Made by a program: the position numbers and the translations under genes. From contig NZ_JADKSH010000003.1 in NCBI RefSeq assembly GCF_015350795.1, positions 248,001 through 312,000 of the forward strand: a stretch of DNA of 64,000 nucleotides. The letters are read 5' to 3'. The DNA is from Microbacterium sp. VKM Ac-2870. GTDB lineage: Bacteria; Actinomycetota; Actinomycetes; Actinomycetales; Microbacteriaceae. Shown piece by piece: positions 23,846 through 32,478 of this stretch (within the stretch, counting starts at the first letter, position 1; each line of letters begins with the position of its first letter). The notes under the pieces are model-generated. The model was given only the letters and a program-made list of their open reading frames with translations. It did not search any database and was not told the DNA's origin.

Positions 23846-25911
23846 GCGCCCAGCCTCCCCTGCCCGCTGCGGACAGCGACCGGCGCACCTGCCGCGTCCG
23901 ACGCCGCAAGAGTGAACACTTCGACACCCCGCGGCGCGACACGGCGCGCCCCGGCGGCGGCGTCGTCGAGCGCCACCTCGTCGTCGGTGCGGTTGATGAG
24001 GAACACGTGGCGGCTCTCGCCGTCGGCGCGGACGATCACTTCGAGTCGCCCGTCCGCCGCGAGGACGTCGCCGGCCAGCGCGTCGACATCGCCCGAAAGG
24101 CGCTCCAGCACGCCCCGGGCGCCCTCGCGACCGAGGTCGCCGGAGACGTAGGTGGCCGATCCTGCTCCGGCGCGGCGACGGGTCACGGCCGGCATCCCGG
24201 CCAGATCGCCCGTCGTGTAGGTGTCGAGCACCTCGACGTCGTCGCCGACGCGACTGATGCGCTCGCTCCAGGCAGTGGCGACAGCGCCCGACGCGAGCCG
24301 CGCCGTCTCGTCGGGAAGAAGCGGCACGAACTCCTCGACGGTCACGCCCAGCACGTCGCGCAGCGCCCCCGGATATCCGCCGAGCCACACGCGGTCGTGC
24401 TCGTCGACGACGCCGGAGAAGTAGGTGGTCACGAGGTGCCGCCCCGTGCGCACGACGTTCTCCAGCCGGGTGCGCAGCGCATCGGGCATGACGTGGAGCA
24501 TCGGAGCGACGACCACGTCGTAGTCGTCGAACGACGCCGAGACCGGCACGACGTCGGCGCGGACGCCGAGGTCGAGGAGGGCGCGATACCAGGCAAGGGC
24601 CTCGTCGTCGTAGCGGATGGCGTCGGTGGGGTGCGAATCGCGCCCGCTCACCCACCACGATTCGTAGTCGAACACGACGGCGACCCGCGCGCGCTCGCGA
24701 TGCGATCCGACGACGGGCGAGAGCTCCTGCAGTCGGGCGCCGAGGGCGACGACATCGCGGAACACACGGCTGTGCTCGCCGGCGTGCGGGACCATGCCGG
24801 AGTGGTAGCGCTCGCCACCGGCGCGCGACTGGCGCCATTGGAAGAAGCACACGGCATCCGCACCGTGCCCGACGTGCGTGAGCGCGTCGCGCAGCAGCAC
24901 CCCCGGCCGCTTCGGCGGGTTCACCTCGCGCCAGTTGATCGCGCTCGGCGCGTGCTCCATCAGGAACCACGGGCGTCCCTCGGCGATGTTGCCGGTGAGG
25001 TTGGCCCAGAACGAGAGGTCATCGCGACCGACCTCGCCGGGGCGCAGGTAGTGGTCGTTCGAGACGAAGTCGACATCGCCGGCCCACGAGGGGTAGTCGA
25101 TGTCGCGCACGTTCTGGGCGACCATGAAATTCGTCGTGAAGGGGATATCGGGCGTGATCTCGGTGAGCACCGCCGCCTCGGCCCGCAGGTGGTCGCGCAC
25201 CGCATCGGAGGAGAACCGCTCGAAGTCGAGGCGCTGCCCGGGGTTGCGGTGCGTCGGCGCCGTCCGAGGCGGGAGGATCTGATCCCACTCGGTGTAGTGC
25301 TGAGACCAGAACGCAGTCCCCCATGCGTCGTTGAGCGTGTCGAGTGTGCCGTAGCGCTCCCGCAACCATCCGCGGAAGGCGCGTGCGGCGTCGTCGGAGT
25401 AGTCGTAGATGTTGTGGCAGCCGAGCTCGTTCGAGATGTGCCACGCGATGACCGCCGGATGATCGCCGTATCGCTCGGCGAGGGCGCGGACGAGTCGCAG
25501 CGCGTGCTCGCGGAAGATCGGCGATGTGGGGCGCCAGTGCTGCCGGGCGCCCGGCCAGAGCACGGTGCCGTCTTCGGTCTGCGGCAGGATCTCGGGATGC
25601 CGCTGTGAAAGCCACGCCGGCGGCGATGCCGTCGCGGTGGCCAGGTCGACGTCGATGCCGTTCTCGTGCAGGAGGTCGATCACGTCGTCGAGCCAGGTGA
25701 AGTCGAACTCACCGGGGCGCGGCTCGAGCAGCGCCCACGAGAAGATCGCGAGTGAGACGACGTTGACGCCCGCCTCGCGCATGAGTCGCATGTCCTCGGC
25801 CCACACGTCGCGCGACCACTGCTCCGGGTTGTAGTCGGCGCCGTACCGCATACGTCCAGCGCCCAGCGCTCCGTCTCGAACCCACCGGTAGTCGCGCATC
25901 TGTGTTGCCAT
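23842..25911 (-). CDS. Beta-galactosidase, glycoside hydrolase family 42
   Basis: A retaining beta-galactosidase of ~689 residues. The GH42 barrel starts at 'MRYGADYNPEQW'. The acid/base is E162 in 'WHISNELGCHN' and the nucleophile E319 in 'WFLMEHAPSAINW'. The trimerisation domain (from about residue 385, 'VVFDYESWW') and a small C-terminal beta domain follow. There is no signal peptide. The ATG at 25911 is preferred because GGGGATAGG precedes it. A GTG at 25947 in the same frame lies inside a palindrome likely to be an operator. It is divergent from a TetR gene and followed by coupled DUF1349. Substrates of GH42 are terminal beta-galactosides, including plant galactosides. Confidence 0.92.
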   Translation of the reverse strand: MATQMRDYRWVRDGALGAGRMRYGADYNPEQWSRDVWAEDMRLMREAGVNVVSLAIFSWALLEPRPGEFDFTWLDDVIDLLHENGIDVDLATATASPPAWLSQRHPEILPQTEDGTVLWPGARQHWRPTSPIFREHALRLVRALAERYGDHPAVIAWHISNELGCHNIYDYSDDAARAFRGWLRERYGTLDTLNDAWGTAFWSQHYTEWDQILPPRTAPTHRNPGQRLDFERFSSDAVRDHLRAEAAVLTEITPDIPFTTNFMVAQNVRDIDYPSWAGDVDFVSNDHYLRPGEVGRDDLSFWANLTGNIAEGRPWFLMEHAPSAINWREVNPPKRPGVLLRDALTHVGHGADAVCFFQWRQSRAGGERYHSGMVPHAGEHSRVFRDVVALGARLQELSPVVGSHRERARVAVVFDYESWWVSGRDSHPTDAIRYDDEALAWYRALLDLGVRADVVPVSASFDDYDVVVAPMLHVMPDALRTRLENVVRTGRHLVTTYFSGVVDEHDRVWLGGYPGALRDVLGVTVEEFVPLLPDETARLASGAVATAWSERISRVGDDVEVLDTYTTGDLAGMPAVTRRRAGAGSATYVSGDLGREGARGVLERLSGDVDALAGDVLAADGRLEVIVRADGESRHVFLINRTDDEVALDDAAAGARRVAPRGVEVFTLAASDAAGAPVAVRSGQGRLGA

Positions 25912-25934
25912 GTCGAGCATCCTATCCCCAATGT

Positions 25935-25981
25935 CGTGCAGGTGCACGGTTTATTGGCCGGGAGCGGGTACGCTCTGGTCC
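25935..25981. promoter_or_regulatory. Operator palindrome and leaderless TetR promoter
   Basis: CGTGCA-GG-TGCACG (25935-25948) is a perfect inverted repeat between the divergent GH42 and TetR genes. It overlaps GTGCACGGTT (25942-25951), which also occurs in front of the paralogous TetR at 1794-1803. TACGCT (25969-25974) lies seven bases before the TetR ATG, the spacing expected of a -10 box for a leaderless transcript. Confidence 0.6.
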
Positions 25982-26614
25982 ATGGCTTCTCCGTCTCCCG
26001 CGCGCCGCGGCCCGTACGCGAAGACGGCCGAACGCAGGGCCGAGATCATCACCTCCGCCACCGCCATCTTCAGCGCGCACGGCTACCGGGGCGGGTCACT
26101 GCGGCAGATCGCCGCGCAGTTGGGGCTGAGTCTCACCACTGTGATGCACCATTTCCCCACCAAGGTGTCCCTTCTCGCCGCCGTTCTGGAACAGGAGGAT
26201 GCGGCCGACGCCGGCTTCGCCGACCGCGCACGTCGCGATGGCGTGGTGCCCACCATCGTCGGAGTCGTGCGCCGAAACCTCGGCCGCCGCGAACTCGTGC
26301 GCATGTTCTCGATCGTCTCGGCCGAGGCGACCTACCCGGGACACGAAGCGCATGAGTGGCTCCAACACCGCTACGCCACCGTCACCGCCGACTACGCCGC
26401 CCTCATCGCCCACGACCGCGCGCTCGGGCGCATCCACCCCGAAAGCGACGACGACACCGCGCTGGCCGGACTCATCATCACCGGATGGGAGGGCAGTCAG
26501 ATCCGCTGGCTCGCCGACGACACCGATCCCGTCGCCGCGATGCATCTGCTGCTGACCACGCTGCTGCGTCCGTCGCCACCGGAGGGCGCCGGAGCTCGTG
26601 ACAGCACGGCATAA
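25982..26614 (+). CDS. TetR/AcrR family transcriptional regulator
   Basis: A 210-residue repressor with an N-terminal helix-turn-helix ('SLRQIAAQLGLSLTTVMHHF', residues ~40-60) and a helical effector domain. It is paralogous to the TetR gene at 1069-1749 through its whole length. Its divergent partner is the GH42-DUF1349 pair, which it probably represses through the palindrome at 25935-25948. The ATG at 25982 is chosen because a TACGCT box lies seven bases upstream and the first residues match other TetR starts; the open frame extends further upstream into the control region. The ligand is unknown. Confidence 0.88.
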   Translation: MASPSPARRGPYAKTAERRAEIITSATAIFSAHGYRGGSLRQIAAQLGLSLTTVMHHFPTKVSLLAAVLEQEDAADAGFADRARRDGVVPTIVGVVRRNLGRRELVRMFSIVSAEATYPGHEAHEWLQHRYATVTADYAALIAHDRALGRIHPESDDDTALAGLIITGWEGSQIRWLADDTDPVAAMHLLLTTLLRPSPPEGAGARDSTA

Positions 26615-26660
26615 TGTACGGAGCGCCTCGAGGCGCTGCGTAGCTCTGGAACGAGGCCCC

Positions 26661-27014
26661 ATGCCCTACCGCAATCAAGAGACGGTCGAAGCATGGGTGC
26701 GTGACTACCTCGCCGACAATCCGTCCACCGCCGGCGCGGTCACCGTTCTGGAGAAGAACTTCACTCCGGGACCCGATTCCGGCCTCGTGGTCGTCGCTCT
26801 GAGCGACGCCTCCACGGTGACCTACATCCAGCCGGTCGAAAACGAAAGCGGCGCCCGCTGGAGCGTCACCTTCGAGGCGCGCGCCGACAGTTTCGAGTTG
26901 GATGCCGACGGTGTCGCCCGACTGGCCGCCGACCTCGCCGTCGTCGCCAACCTCTGCGGATTCCTCCAGAAGCGCACCGACCTCGCTCTCGTGGAGATCG
27001 GCACCGCGTCCTGA
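26661..27014 (+). CDS. Small conserved-looking hypothetical protein
   Basis: A 117-residue soluble protein with no signal peptide or membrane segment. I do not recognise a named family. The N-terminus 'MPYRNQETVEAWVRDYLA' looks helical; the middle alternates polar and hydrophobic residues ('LVVVALSDASTVTYIQPV', 'WSVTFEA') like a beta-sheet; the C-terminus is helical. Third-position GC is as high as in its neighbours, which supports it as a real gene. The start has GGAACGAGG upstream. It lies 46 bases after the TetR gene, with a TAATGT box near 26612, so it may have its own promoter. Confidence 0.7.
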   Translation: MPYRNQETVEAWVRDYLADNPSTAGAVTVLEKNFTPGPDSGLVVVALSDASTVTYIQPVENESGARWSVTFEARADSFELDADGVARLAADLAVVANLCGFLQKRTDLALVEIGTAS

Positions 27015-27017
27015 GGC

Positions 27018-27359
27018 TCACACGATCGGTGTGGTCAACACCGCGGTCGCGAGCACGCCCAGCGCGACGGCGCCGGTGAGGGTCGCCGCGGTCTGCCACA
27101 TCGCCTCAGCGCGGGGCGAGTGCGGCGGCGCGTCCAGGACAGGGCGCTTGCCGTGCGCAGCCCCGACCGACCGCTGGGCCTCGGCCAGGGTCGCGTAACG
27201 ACCGACGGGGGTCGATCGGAAGTCGAAGCCGACGAAGTGGCCGTCGGGGGTGGATTCGACGCACCCGACGTAGTCGCCCGCACGAGAGGCCACGGAGAAG
27301 CCGTCGCTCACATTCGCCCACGTCACCCGCGTCGTCGAGGCAGTAGCGAGGATGCTCAC
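27018..27359 (-). CDS. Small membrane-anchored hypothetical protein
   Basis: A 113-residue protein. Residues ~15-75 look like a small beta-rich domain ('VASRAGDYVGCVESTPDGHF', 'GFDFRSTPVGRYATLAEAQR'). A single hydrophobic helix sits at the C-terminus ('TLTGAVALGVLATAVLTT'), so the protein would be tail-anchored with the N-domain in the cytoplasm. The GTG start at 27359 overlaps the stop of the DUF7882-like gene (GTGA), so the two are coupled. It ends four bases from the convergent gene at 26661-27014. I cannot assign a function. Confidence 0.7.
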   Translation of the reverse strand: MSILATASTTRVTWANVSDGFSVASRAGDYVGCVESTPDGHFVGFDFRSTPVGRYATLAEAQRSVGAAHGKRPVLDAPPHSPRAEAMWQTAATLTGAVALGVLATAVLTTPIV

Positions 27360-27682
27360 GCCACCGCCGCCAGTTCCGTTCGCGCCGGAGCAGCCTCGAC
27401 GGCGCGTTCCAGCACCACGCCCGCCGAGGACGCGGCAGCCTGCGCCAGCTCGTTGACCCGGGCGGGGTCCAGGCGCAGGGGCTCGACCGCGTCGAACTCG
27501 AAGCGCAGCGCAATGGCGCAGTGCACCCACAGCGCGCTGCGCCCGCGCGACGGCGAGGTCAGCGTCAGGCTGAACCCCTCCGAACGACGGAGCTTCGTCA
27601 TTGCGACCATGCGCAGATGAGCGAGCTCGACGTCGTCGACGATGAACGGCTCCGTGCTGCTGCCGTAGTACAGACGCCCCAT
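27356..27682 (-). CDS. DUF7882-like small protein (formerly often mislabelled ATP-dependent DNA ligase)
   Basis: A 108-residue soluble protein. 'MGRLYYGSSTEPFIVDDVEL' and 'MVAMTKLRRSEGFSLTL', then 'SALWVHCAIALRFEFDAVEP', match the small Microbacteriaceae family that carries the DUF7882 label. Many annotations call such proteins ATP-dependent DNA ligase, but no ligase motif (KxDG) is present here. The second of two adjacent ATGs is taken (27682) because GGGGAG is then eight bases upstream; 27685 is equally open. A minus-strand promoter can be proposed at TTGACT/TAACCT upstream. Function unknown; coupled to the membrane protein at 27018-27359. Confidence 0.72.
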   Translation of the reverse strand: MGRLYYGSSTEPFIVDDVELAHLRMVAMTKLRRSEGFSLTLTSPSRGRSALWVHCAIALRFEFDAVEPLRLDPARVNELAQAAASSAGVVLERAVEAAPARTELAAVA

Positions 27683-27710
27683 CATGACTCCCCTCGATCG
27701 ATTACCGGAA

Positions 27711-27764
27711 AGGTTATTCCGTGGATAAGTAGTTAGTCAAGCGAGCTAGTTCTTGAGCTATATT
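27711..27764. promoter_or_regulatory. Divergent promoter region with TCAAG/CTTGA dyad
   Basis: An AT-rich stretch between the DUF7882-like gene and the first MarR gene. Minus-strand TTGACT (27735-27740) and TAACCT (27711-27716) are 18 bases apart and would serve the small genes. TATATT (27759-27764) is a -10 candidate for the MarR gene. TCAAG (27737-27741) and CTTGA (27752-27756) form an inverted repeat that overlaps both promoters, so it is a reasonable MarR operator. Confidence 0.5.
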
Positions 27765-27812
27765 GATAGTGAGAAAACAGGTCGCGAACAGAGTCTCTGG
27801 GAGGTGGGTGCC

Positions 27813-28301
27813 GTGACAAGCACGAGCGCATCCGGCACGACCGATGTCCTGAGCGCGCTCGAACGGTTCCGCGCAGCCGACACTCAGATGCATCAGCGGG
27901 TGCGCGCCAATGCCGCACTCGGCGAGAATGAACTGCGCATCCTCCAGTACGTGCTCGCCTGCGAGCGTCAGGGGCTCGACGTGAAGCCGAGCGAGATCTC
28001 GCGCCACCTCGGCATCAGTTCGGCATCGACCACGGCGCTGCTCGACCGCCTCGAACGCTTGGGCAGCGTGCAGCGGGTGAGCCATCCCACCGATCGACGC
28101 AGCATCCTGATCGCACCGACCGAGCGGGCCGCGACCGAGGTCGCCACCCTGGTGGACGCATTCGAAGACCGTGTCGCGTCCGCGATAGACGAACTGACTC
28201 CCGAAGGACGCGCGGCCGTGCTGCACTTCCTCGACGCCGCGACCGACGCCGCCGATGAGATCGCCGGCTCCGCGGTCGCGCGCGACTACGCGTCGATGTG
28301 A
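27813..28301 (+). CDS. MarR family transcriptional regulator
   Basis: A 162-residue winged-helix regulator. The reading head is 'LKPSEISRHLGISSASTTAL' as seen at 'VKPSEISRHLGISSASTTAL' (residues ~63-82), followed by the wing 'SHPTDRRSILIAPTE'. The GTG at 27813 has GGGAGGTGGG upstream. It is closely similar to the MarR protein encoded tail to tail at 28286-28777; the helix-turn-helix regions differ at only a few positions. The two genes overlap by 16 bases at their 3' ends. The likely target is its own divergent region, including the small genes at 27018-27682. The ligand is unknown. Confidence 0.87.
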   Translation: MTSTSASGTTDVLSALERFRAADTQMHQRVRANAALGENELRILQYVLACERQGLDVKPSEISRHLGISSASTTALLDRLERLGSVQRVSHPTDRRSILIAPTERAATEVATLVDAFEDRVASAIDELTPEGRAAVLHFLDAATDAADEIAGSAVARDYASM

Positions 28302-28777
28302 TCCACGGCGATGCGCATCGCGTCGAGGAATCGGATCACGGTGTCGCGCTGCTCGGTGTCCATCTCGCGCACCACGGCCATCATCCGATCGTGCATGCCC
28401 GACAGAGTCTGGCGCACTTCTCGGTCTGAATGCTCGCTCGAGCTGATCAGCACGCTGCGTCGGTCGGCCGGATTCGGCGCCCGCGTGATGTGCCCCGACC
28501 GCTCGAGCCGGTCAAGCAGCGCGGTGGTGGAGGCCGAGGTGATGCCGAGGTAGCGGCTGAGCGTCACCGGGGTGACGGCGTCGCCGCGCAACCGCGCGCG
28601 GGCGAGGAAGCGCAGCACGAGCAACTCGTTCTCGCCCATATCCATGGACTGCTGCGTCCGCCGCCGCATCGCGACCTCCGCCGCACGGTAGGAGCGCAGG
28701 GCTTCCATGACCGACGTCGAGCGCGCGTCTTCGTCGACGTACCAGTAGGACGACGGCTGGTCGGGCATCGTGGTCAT
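28286..28777 (-). CDS. MarR family transcriptional regulator, next to acyl-CoA carboxylase genes
   Basis: A 163-residue winged-helix regulator with reading head '[20 protein letters not shown]' and wing '[15 protein letters not shown]'. It is a paralogue of the MarR at 27813-28301, pointing the opposite way. It is divergent from the carboxyltransferase gene, and the palindrome GGTTA-N8-TAACC lies just downstream of that gene's promoter, so it is the best candidate repressor of the carboxylase operon. The ATG at 28777 is chosen because CAGAAT, a plausible -10, lies six bases upstream, giving a leaderless transcript. The open frame continues 19 codons further up. Confidence 0.86.
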   Translation of the reverse strand: MTTMPDQPSSYWYVDEDARSTSVMEALRSYRAAEVAMRRRTQQSMDMGENELLVLRFLARARLRGDAVTPVTLSRYLGITSASTTALLDRLERSGHITRAPNPADRRSVLISSSEHSDREVRQTLSGMHDRMMAVVREMDTEQRDTVIRFLDAMRIAVDHIDA

Positions 28778-28827
28778 CGCAACATTCTGCCGCACCGCAC
28801 ACGGATCACCACCGCTGCGAGCGACGG

Positions 28828-28882
28828 TGGACAACGGAGTTCTCGGCCGCTATGGTCCTCATTGGGTTACTGATTGATAACC
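28828..28882 (+). promoter_or_regulatory. Promoter and MarR-type operator of the carboxylase operon
   Basis: TGGACA (28828-28833), a 17-base spacer and TATGGT (28851-28856) make a sigma-70 promoter. The start point would be near 28863. GGTTA (28865-28869) and TAACC (28878-28882) form a perfect 5+5 inverted repeat with an 8-base spacer right after it, positioned to block RNA polymerase. Confidence 0.65.
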
Positions 28883-28896
28883 GAAATGAGGATGCC

Positions 28897-30465
28897 GTGT
28901 CGACGACGACCACGGATGGATATCGCGACCTCGTCGCGGAGCTGCGGGCGAAGCGGGAGACCGCCGCGCAGGGCGGACCCGAGGCGTCGCGGCGACGTCA
29001 TACCGACCGCGGTAAGCTCCTCGCCCGCGATCGGATCGATCTGCTGCTCGATCGCGGCAGCCCTTTCCTCGAGCTCGCCCCCCTCGCCGCCGCCGGACTG
29101 TACGACGGCGAGGCGCCGTCGGCGGGCGTCGTCGCCGGCATCGGACTGGTGCACGGGCGCCACGTGATGGTCGTCGCCAATGACGCGACCGTCAAGGGAG
29201 GCACCTACTTCCCGCTCACGGTCAAGAAGCACCTGCGCGCGCAAGAGGTCGCCAGCGAGAACCGTCTGCCATGCATCTATCTCGTCGACTCCGGCGGCGC
29301 GTACCTGCCGATGCAGGACGAGGTGTTTCCCGACCGCGACCACTTCGGCCGCATCTTCTACAACCAGGCACGGATGTCGCGCGACGGCATCGCGCAGATC
29401 GCGGCGGTGATGGGATCGTCCACCGCCGGCGGCGCCTACGTGCCGGCGATGAGCGACCAGAGCGTCATCGTCCGCGATCAGGGCACGATCTTCCTCGGCG
29501 GCCCTCCCCTCGTGAAGGCGGCGACGGGCGAAGTCGTCAGCGCTGAAGAGCTGGGCGGTGGCGTCACCCATTCCCGCATCTCGGGGGTGACCGATCACCT
29601 CGCCGCCGACGATGCGCACGCCCTGCGCATCGTCCGCGAGATCATCGCGACGGTACCCGAACCCGCCCCGCTGCCGTACCGCCTCGCGCGCGCCGATCCC
29701 CCGCTGCACGATCCGGACTCGCTCTACGACGTCGTCCCGGTCGACCTGACGACTCCCTACGACGCCCGCGAGATCGTCGTCCGCCTCGTCGATGGCAGCG
29801 TTTTCAGCGAGTTCAAGAAGGAGTACGGCGAGACGCTCGTCACCGGCTTCGCTCACATCCACGGCCACCCCGTCGGCATCGTCGCGAACAACGGCGTGCT
29901 CTTCGCCGAGTCGGCGCAGAAGGGAGCGCACTTCATCGAGCTGTGCGATCAGCGCGGCATCCCCCTGCTGTTCTTGCAGAACATCACCGGCTTCATGGTG
30001 GGCCGCGAGTACGAGCACGGCGGCATCGCGAAGCACGGCGCGAAGATGGTCACCGCAGTCGCCTGCGCGCGGGTACCGAAACTCACCGTGGTGGTCGGCG
30101 GCTCGTTCGGCGCCGGCACCTACTCGATGTGCGGTCGCGCCTACTCGCCGCGCTTCCTGTGGACGTGGCCGACAGCGCGCATCTCGGTGATGGGCGGTCC
30201 GCAGGCGGCATCCGTCCTGTCCACCGTGCGCGGCGAGCAGCTGAGTGCCGCGGGCACCGCCTGGACCGAGGAGGAGAGGGCGGTGTTCGAAGCACCGATC
30301 CGGGCACAGTACGAGGCCCAGGGAAATCCCTATTACTCCACGGCACGCCTGTGGGACGACGGCATTCTCGAGCCGGCCCAGACGCGCGATGTGCTGGGAC
30401 TCGCGCTCGATGTCGTGTCCCGCGCCCCGATGCCCGACGCCGGCTACGGCGTCTTCCGGATGTGA
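28897..30465 (+). CDS. Acyl-CoA carboxylase beta subunit (carboxyltransferase), methylcrotonyl-CoA type
   Basis: A 522-residue carboxyltransferase that moves CO2 from biotin to an acyl-CoA. The crotonase-like N- and C-domains are both present: '[20 protein letters not shown]', '[20 protein letters not shown]', '[16 protein letters not shown]', then '[19 protein letters not shown]' and '[18 protein letters not shown]'. 'GGAYLP..EVFPD' and 'GFMVG..YE..GI' favour the 3-methylcrotonyl-CoA branch (leucine breakdown) over propionyl-CoA, but geranyl-CoA or a related substrate is not excluded. The GTG start has ATGAGG six to ten bases upstream. Four bases separate it from the alpha-subunit gene. Confidence 0.88.
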   Translation: MSTTTTDGYRDLVAELRAKRETAAQGGPEASRRRHTDRGKLLARDRIDLLLDRGSPFLELAPLAAAGLYDGEAPSAGVVAGIGLVHGRHVMVVANDATVKGGTYFPLTVKKHLRAQEVASENRLPCIYLVDSGGAYLPMQDEVFPDRDHFGRIFYNQARMSRDGIAQIAAVMGSSTAGGAYVPAMSDQSVIVRDQGTIFLGGPPLVKAATGEVVSAEELGGGVTHSRISGVTDHLAADDAHALRIVREIIATVPEPAPLPYRLARADPPLHDPDSLYDVVPVDLTTPYDAREIVVRLVDGSVFSEFKKEYGETLVTGFAHIHGHPVGIVANNGVLFAESAQKGAHFIELCDQRGIPLLFLQNITGFMVGREYEHGGIAKHGAKMVTAVACARVPKLTVVVGGSFGAGTYSMCGRAYSPRFLWTWPTARISVMGGPQAASVLSTVRGEQLSAAGTAWTEEERAVFEAPIRAQYEAQGNPYYSTARLWDDGILEPAQTRDVLGLALDVVSRAPMPDAGYGVFRM

Positions 30466-30469
30466 CCGC

Positions 30470-32470
30470 ATGAGCACCATCGAGAAGGTCCTCATCGCCA
30501 ACCGGGGTGAGATCGCCGTCCGCATCATCCGGACCCTGCGCGCCGTCGGCATCCGCTCCGTCGCCGTGTACAGCGACGCGGACGCCGACGCGCTCCACGT
30601 GCAGCTGGCCGACGAAGCGGTGCGACTGGGTCCGGCGTCCGCCGCCGAGAGCTACCTGTCGATCGAGCGCGTGCTCGACGCTGCGCGCCAGACCGGCGCC
30701 GACGCGGTTCACCCGGGCTTCGGCTTCCTCGCCGAGAACGCGGCGTTCGCGCGGGCGTGCGCCGCCGCCGGAGTCGTCTTCATCGGCCCGTCGCCGGAGG
30801 CGATCGAGATCATGGGCGACAAGATCTCGGCCAAGCAGACCGTCGAGGCCCGCGGCGTGCCGACGGTGCCGGGCATCGCGCGCCCCGGTCTCACCGACGA
30901 CGAGCTCATCGCCGGTGCCGCCGAGGTGGGCTTTCCGGTGCTGATCAAACCGTCGGCGGGCGGCGGCGGCAAGGGCATGCATGTCGTGACGGATGCCGCG
31001 GAGCTCACCGCCGCCGTGGCGGCGGCGCGGCGCGAGGCCGCGGCATCGTTCGGCGACGACACGCTCTTCCTGGAGCGTTACGTCGCTGCCCCGCGACACA
31101 TCGAGGTGCAGGTGATCGCCGACACCCACGGCACCGTGGTGCACCTGGGCGAACGGGAGTGCTCACTGCAGCGCCGACACCAGAAGGTGGTCGAAGAGGC
31201 CCCGTCGCCGCTGCTCGACGCCGAGACCCGGGCGCGCATCGGAGCGGCCGCGTGCGAGACCGCACAGAGCGTCGGCTACGTCGGCGCGGGCACCGTCGAG
31301 TTCATCGTCGCAGGCGAGCGTCCCGACGAGTTCTTCTTCATGGAGATGAACACGCGGCTGCAGGTCGAGCACCCGGTAACCGAGATGGTGACCGGTCTCG
31401 ACCTCGTCGAGCTGCAGCTGCGCATCGCCGCCGGCGAGCCGCTGCCCTTCACGCAGGAAGACGTGCACCTCGAGGGTCACGCCATCGAGGTGCGCGTGTA
31501 CGCCGAAGATCCGCGAGCCGGATTCCTCCCGACGGGCGGTCGTGTCGACCGTGTCGTGCACGCGCACGGCGACGGCGTACGGGTGGACACCTCGCTCGAG
31601 GACGGTCTGGTCGTCTCGACCGACTACGACCCGATGCTCGCCAAGATCATCGCGTGGGGTCCCGACCGCGACGAGGCGCGGCGGCGGCTGGTGCGGGCGA
31701 TCGACGACACGGCGATCTTCGGCCTCGAGACCAACCTGCCCTTCCTGCGGCTGCTGCTCGAACGTCCCGAGGTGATCGCGGGCGACCTCGACACCGGGCT
31801 GATCGCCCGCGTCTTCGACGAGCTGCCGTTCGTCGACGCGTCAGCGAAGACGTTCGCCGAAGCGGCACTCGTCCGCCACGAGCGGGAGGCGGCGCGAGAC
31901 GTGGCGGGCGGTGTCAGCGGCCCCTGGACCCGCGGCGACGGCTGGCGCCTCGGCCACGCGGCGCCGAGCGTCTACAATCTCGTCAGCGGCGAGGCATCGG
32001 CACGCGTGCGCGTGTGGTCTTCGCCTCTGCGGGTGGCCGTCGACGACGGCGCGCCCGTGCCGGCATCCGTTCGGCTCGATGCCGTCGGACCCGGCTCGGC
32101 GTCGGTCGTCATCGACGGGCGCGGGCGCACCTTTCCCGTCGCGGTCGATCCGGACGGGGTGTGGCTGCACACCGACGGAGGTGCTGTGCGGGTGATCGAA
32201 CGCCGCATCGACGACGCCGCGGATGTCGAGGTCGACGCCTCCCCCACGGTGCTCTCTCCCCTGCCGGGGACGGTGGTGCTCGTGGCTGTCGCCGACGGCG
32301 ACCGGGTGCGCGTGGGAGATGCCGTCATCGCGGTGGAAGCGATGAAGATGGAGCACGTGCTGAGGGCCGCCGTCGACGGCATCGTGCGCCTCCGTGTGGC
32401 CGTCGGCGACCAGGTCACCCGCGGGGGCGTCGTCGCCGCGATCGAGCCGGCGGCAAGCGACGAGGAGTAG
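30470..32470 (+). CDS. Acyl-CoA carboxylase alpha subunit (biotin carboxylase plus biotin carrier)
   Basis: A 666-residue biotin-dependent subunit. The biotin carboxylase domain covers residues ~1-450 with '[13 protein letters not shown]', the ATP loop '[14 protein letters not shown]', '[17 protein letters not shown]' and '[15 protein letters not shown]'. A linker domain follows. The biotinyl domain is at the C-terminus, with the acceptor Lys626 in '[10 protein letters not shown]'. It forms a heteromeric complex with the preceding carboxyltransferase. The biotin it needs could be supplied by BioY/BioB encoded at 46044-47704. A MaoC-like gene follows after 8 bases. Confidence 0.92.
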   Translation: MSTIEKVLIANRGEIAVRIIRTLRAVGIRSVAVYSDADADALHVQLADEAVRLGPASAAESYLSIERVLDAARQTGADAVHPGFGFLAENAAFARACAAAGVVFIGPSPEAIEIMGDKISAKQTVEARGVPTVPGIARPGLTDDELIAGAAEVGFPVLIKPSAGGGGKGMHVVTDAAELTAAVAAARREAAASFGDDTLFLERYVAAPRHIEVQVIADTHGTVVHLGERECSLQRRHQKVVEEAPSPLLDAETRARIGAAACETAQSVGYVGAGTVEFIVAGERPDEFFFMEMNTRLQVEHPVTEMVTGLDLVELQLRIAAGEPLPFTQEDVHLEGHAIEVRVYAEDPRAGFLPTGGRVDRVVHAHGDGVRVDTSLEDGLVVSTDYDPMLAKIIAWGPDRDEARRRLVRAIDDTAIFGLETNLPFLRLLLERPEVIAGDLDTGLIARVFDELPFVDASAKTFAEAALVRHEREAARDVAGGVSGPWTRGDGWRLGHAAPSVYNLVSGEASARVRVWSSPLRVAVDDGAPVPASVRLDAVGPGSASVVIDGRGRTFPVAVDPDGVWLHTDGGAVRVIERRIDDAADVEVDASPTVLSPLPGTVVLVAVADGDRVRVGDAVIAVEAMKMEHVLRAAVDGIVRLRVAVGDQVTRGGVVAAIEPAASDEE

Positions 32471-32478
32471 GAGACGAC

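Noticed and set aside
26630..26643. Palindrome GCGCCTCGAGGCGC before the small hypothetical gene
   Set aside because: Perfect but without loop or position relative to a promoter; likely a by-product of GC-rich sequence.
27356..27682. ATP-dependent DNA ligase label for the small protein
   Set aside because: No KxDG nucleotidyltransferase motif and only ~108 residues; the DUF7882-like description fits better.
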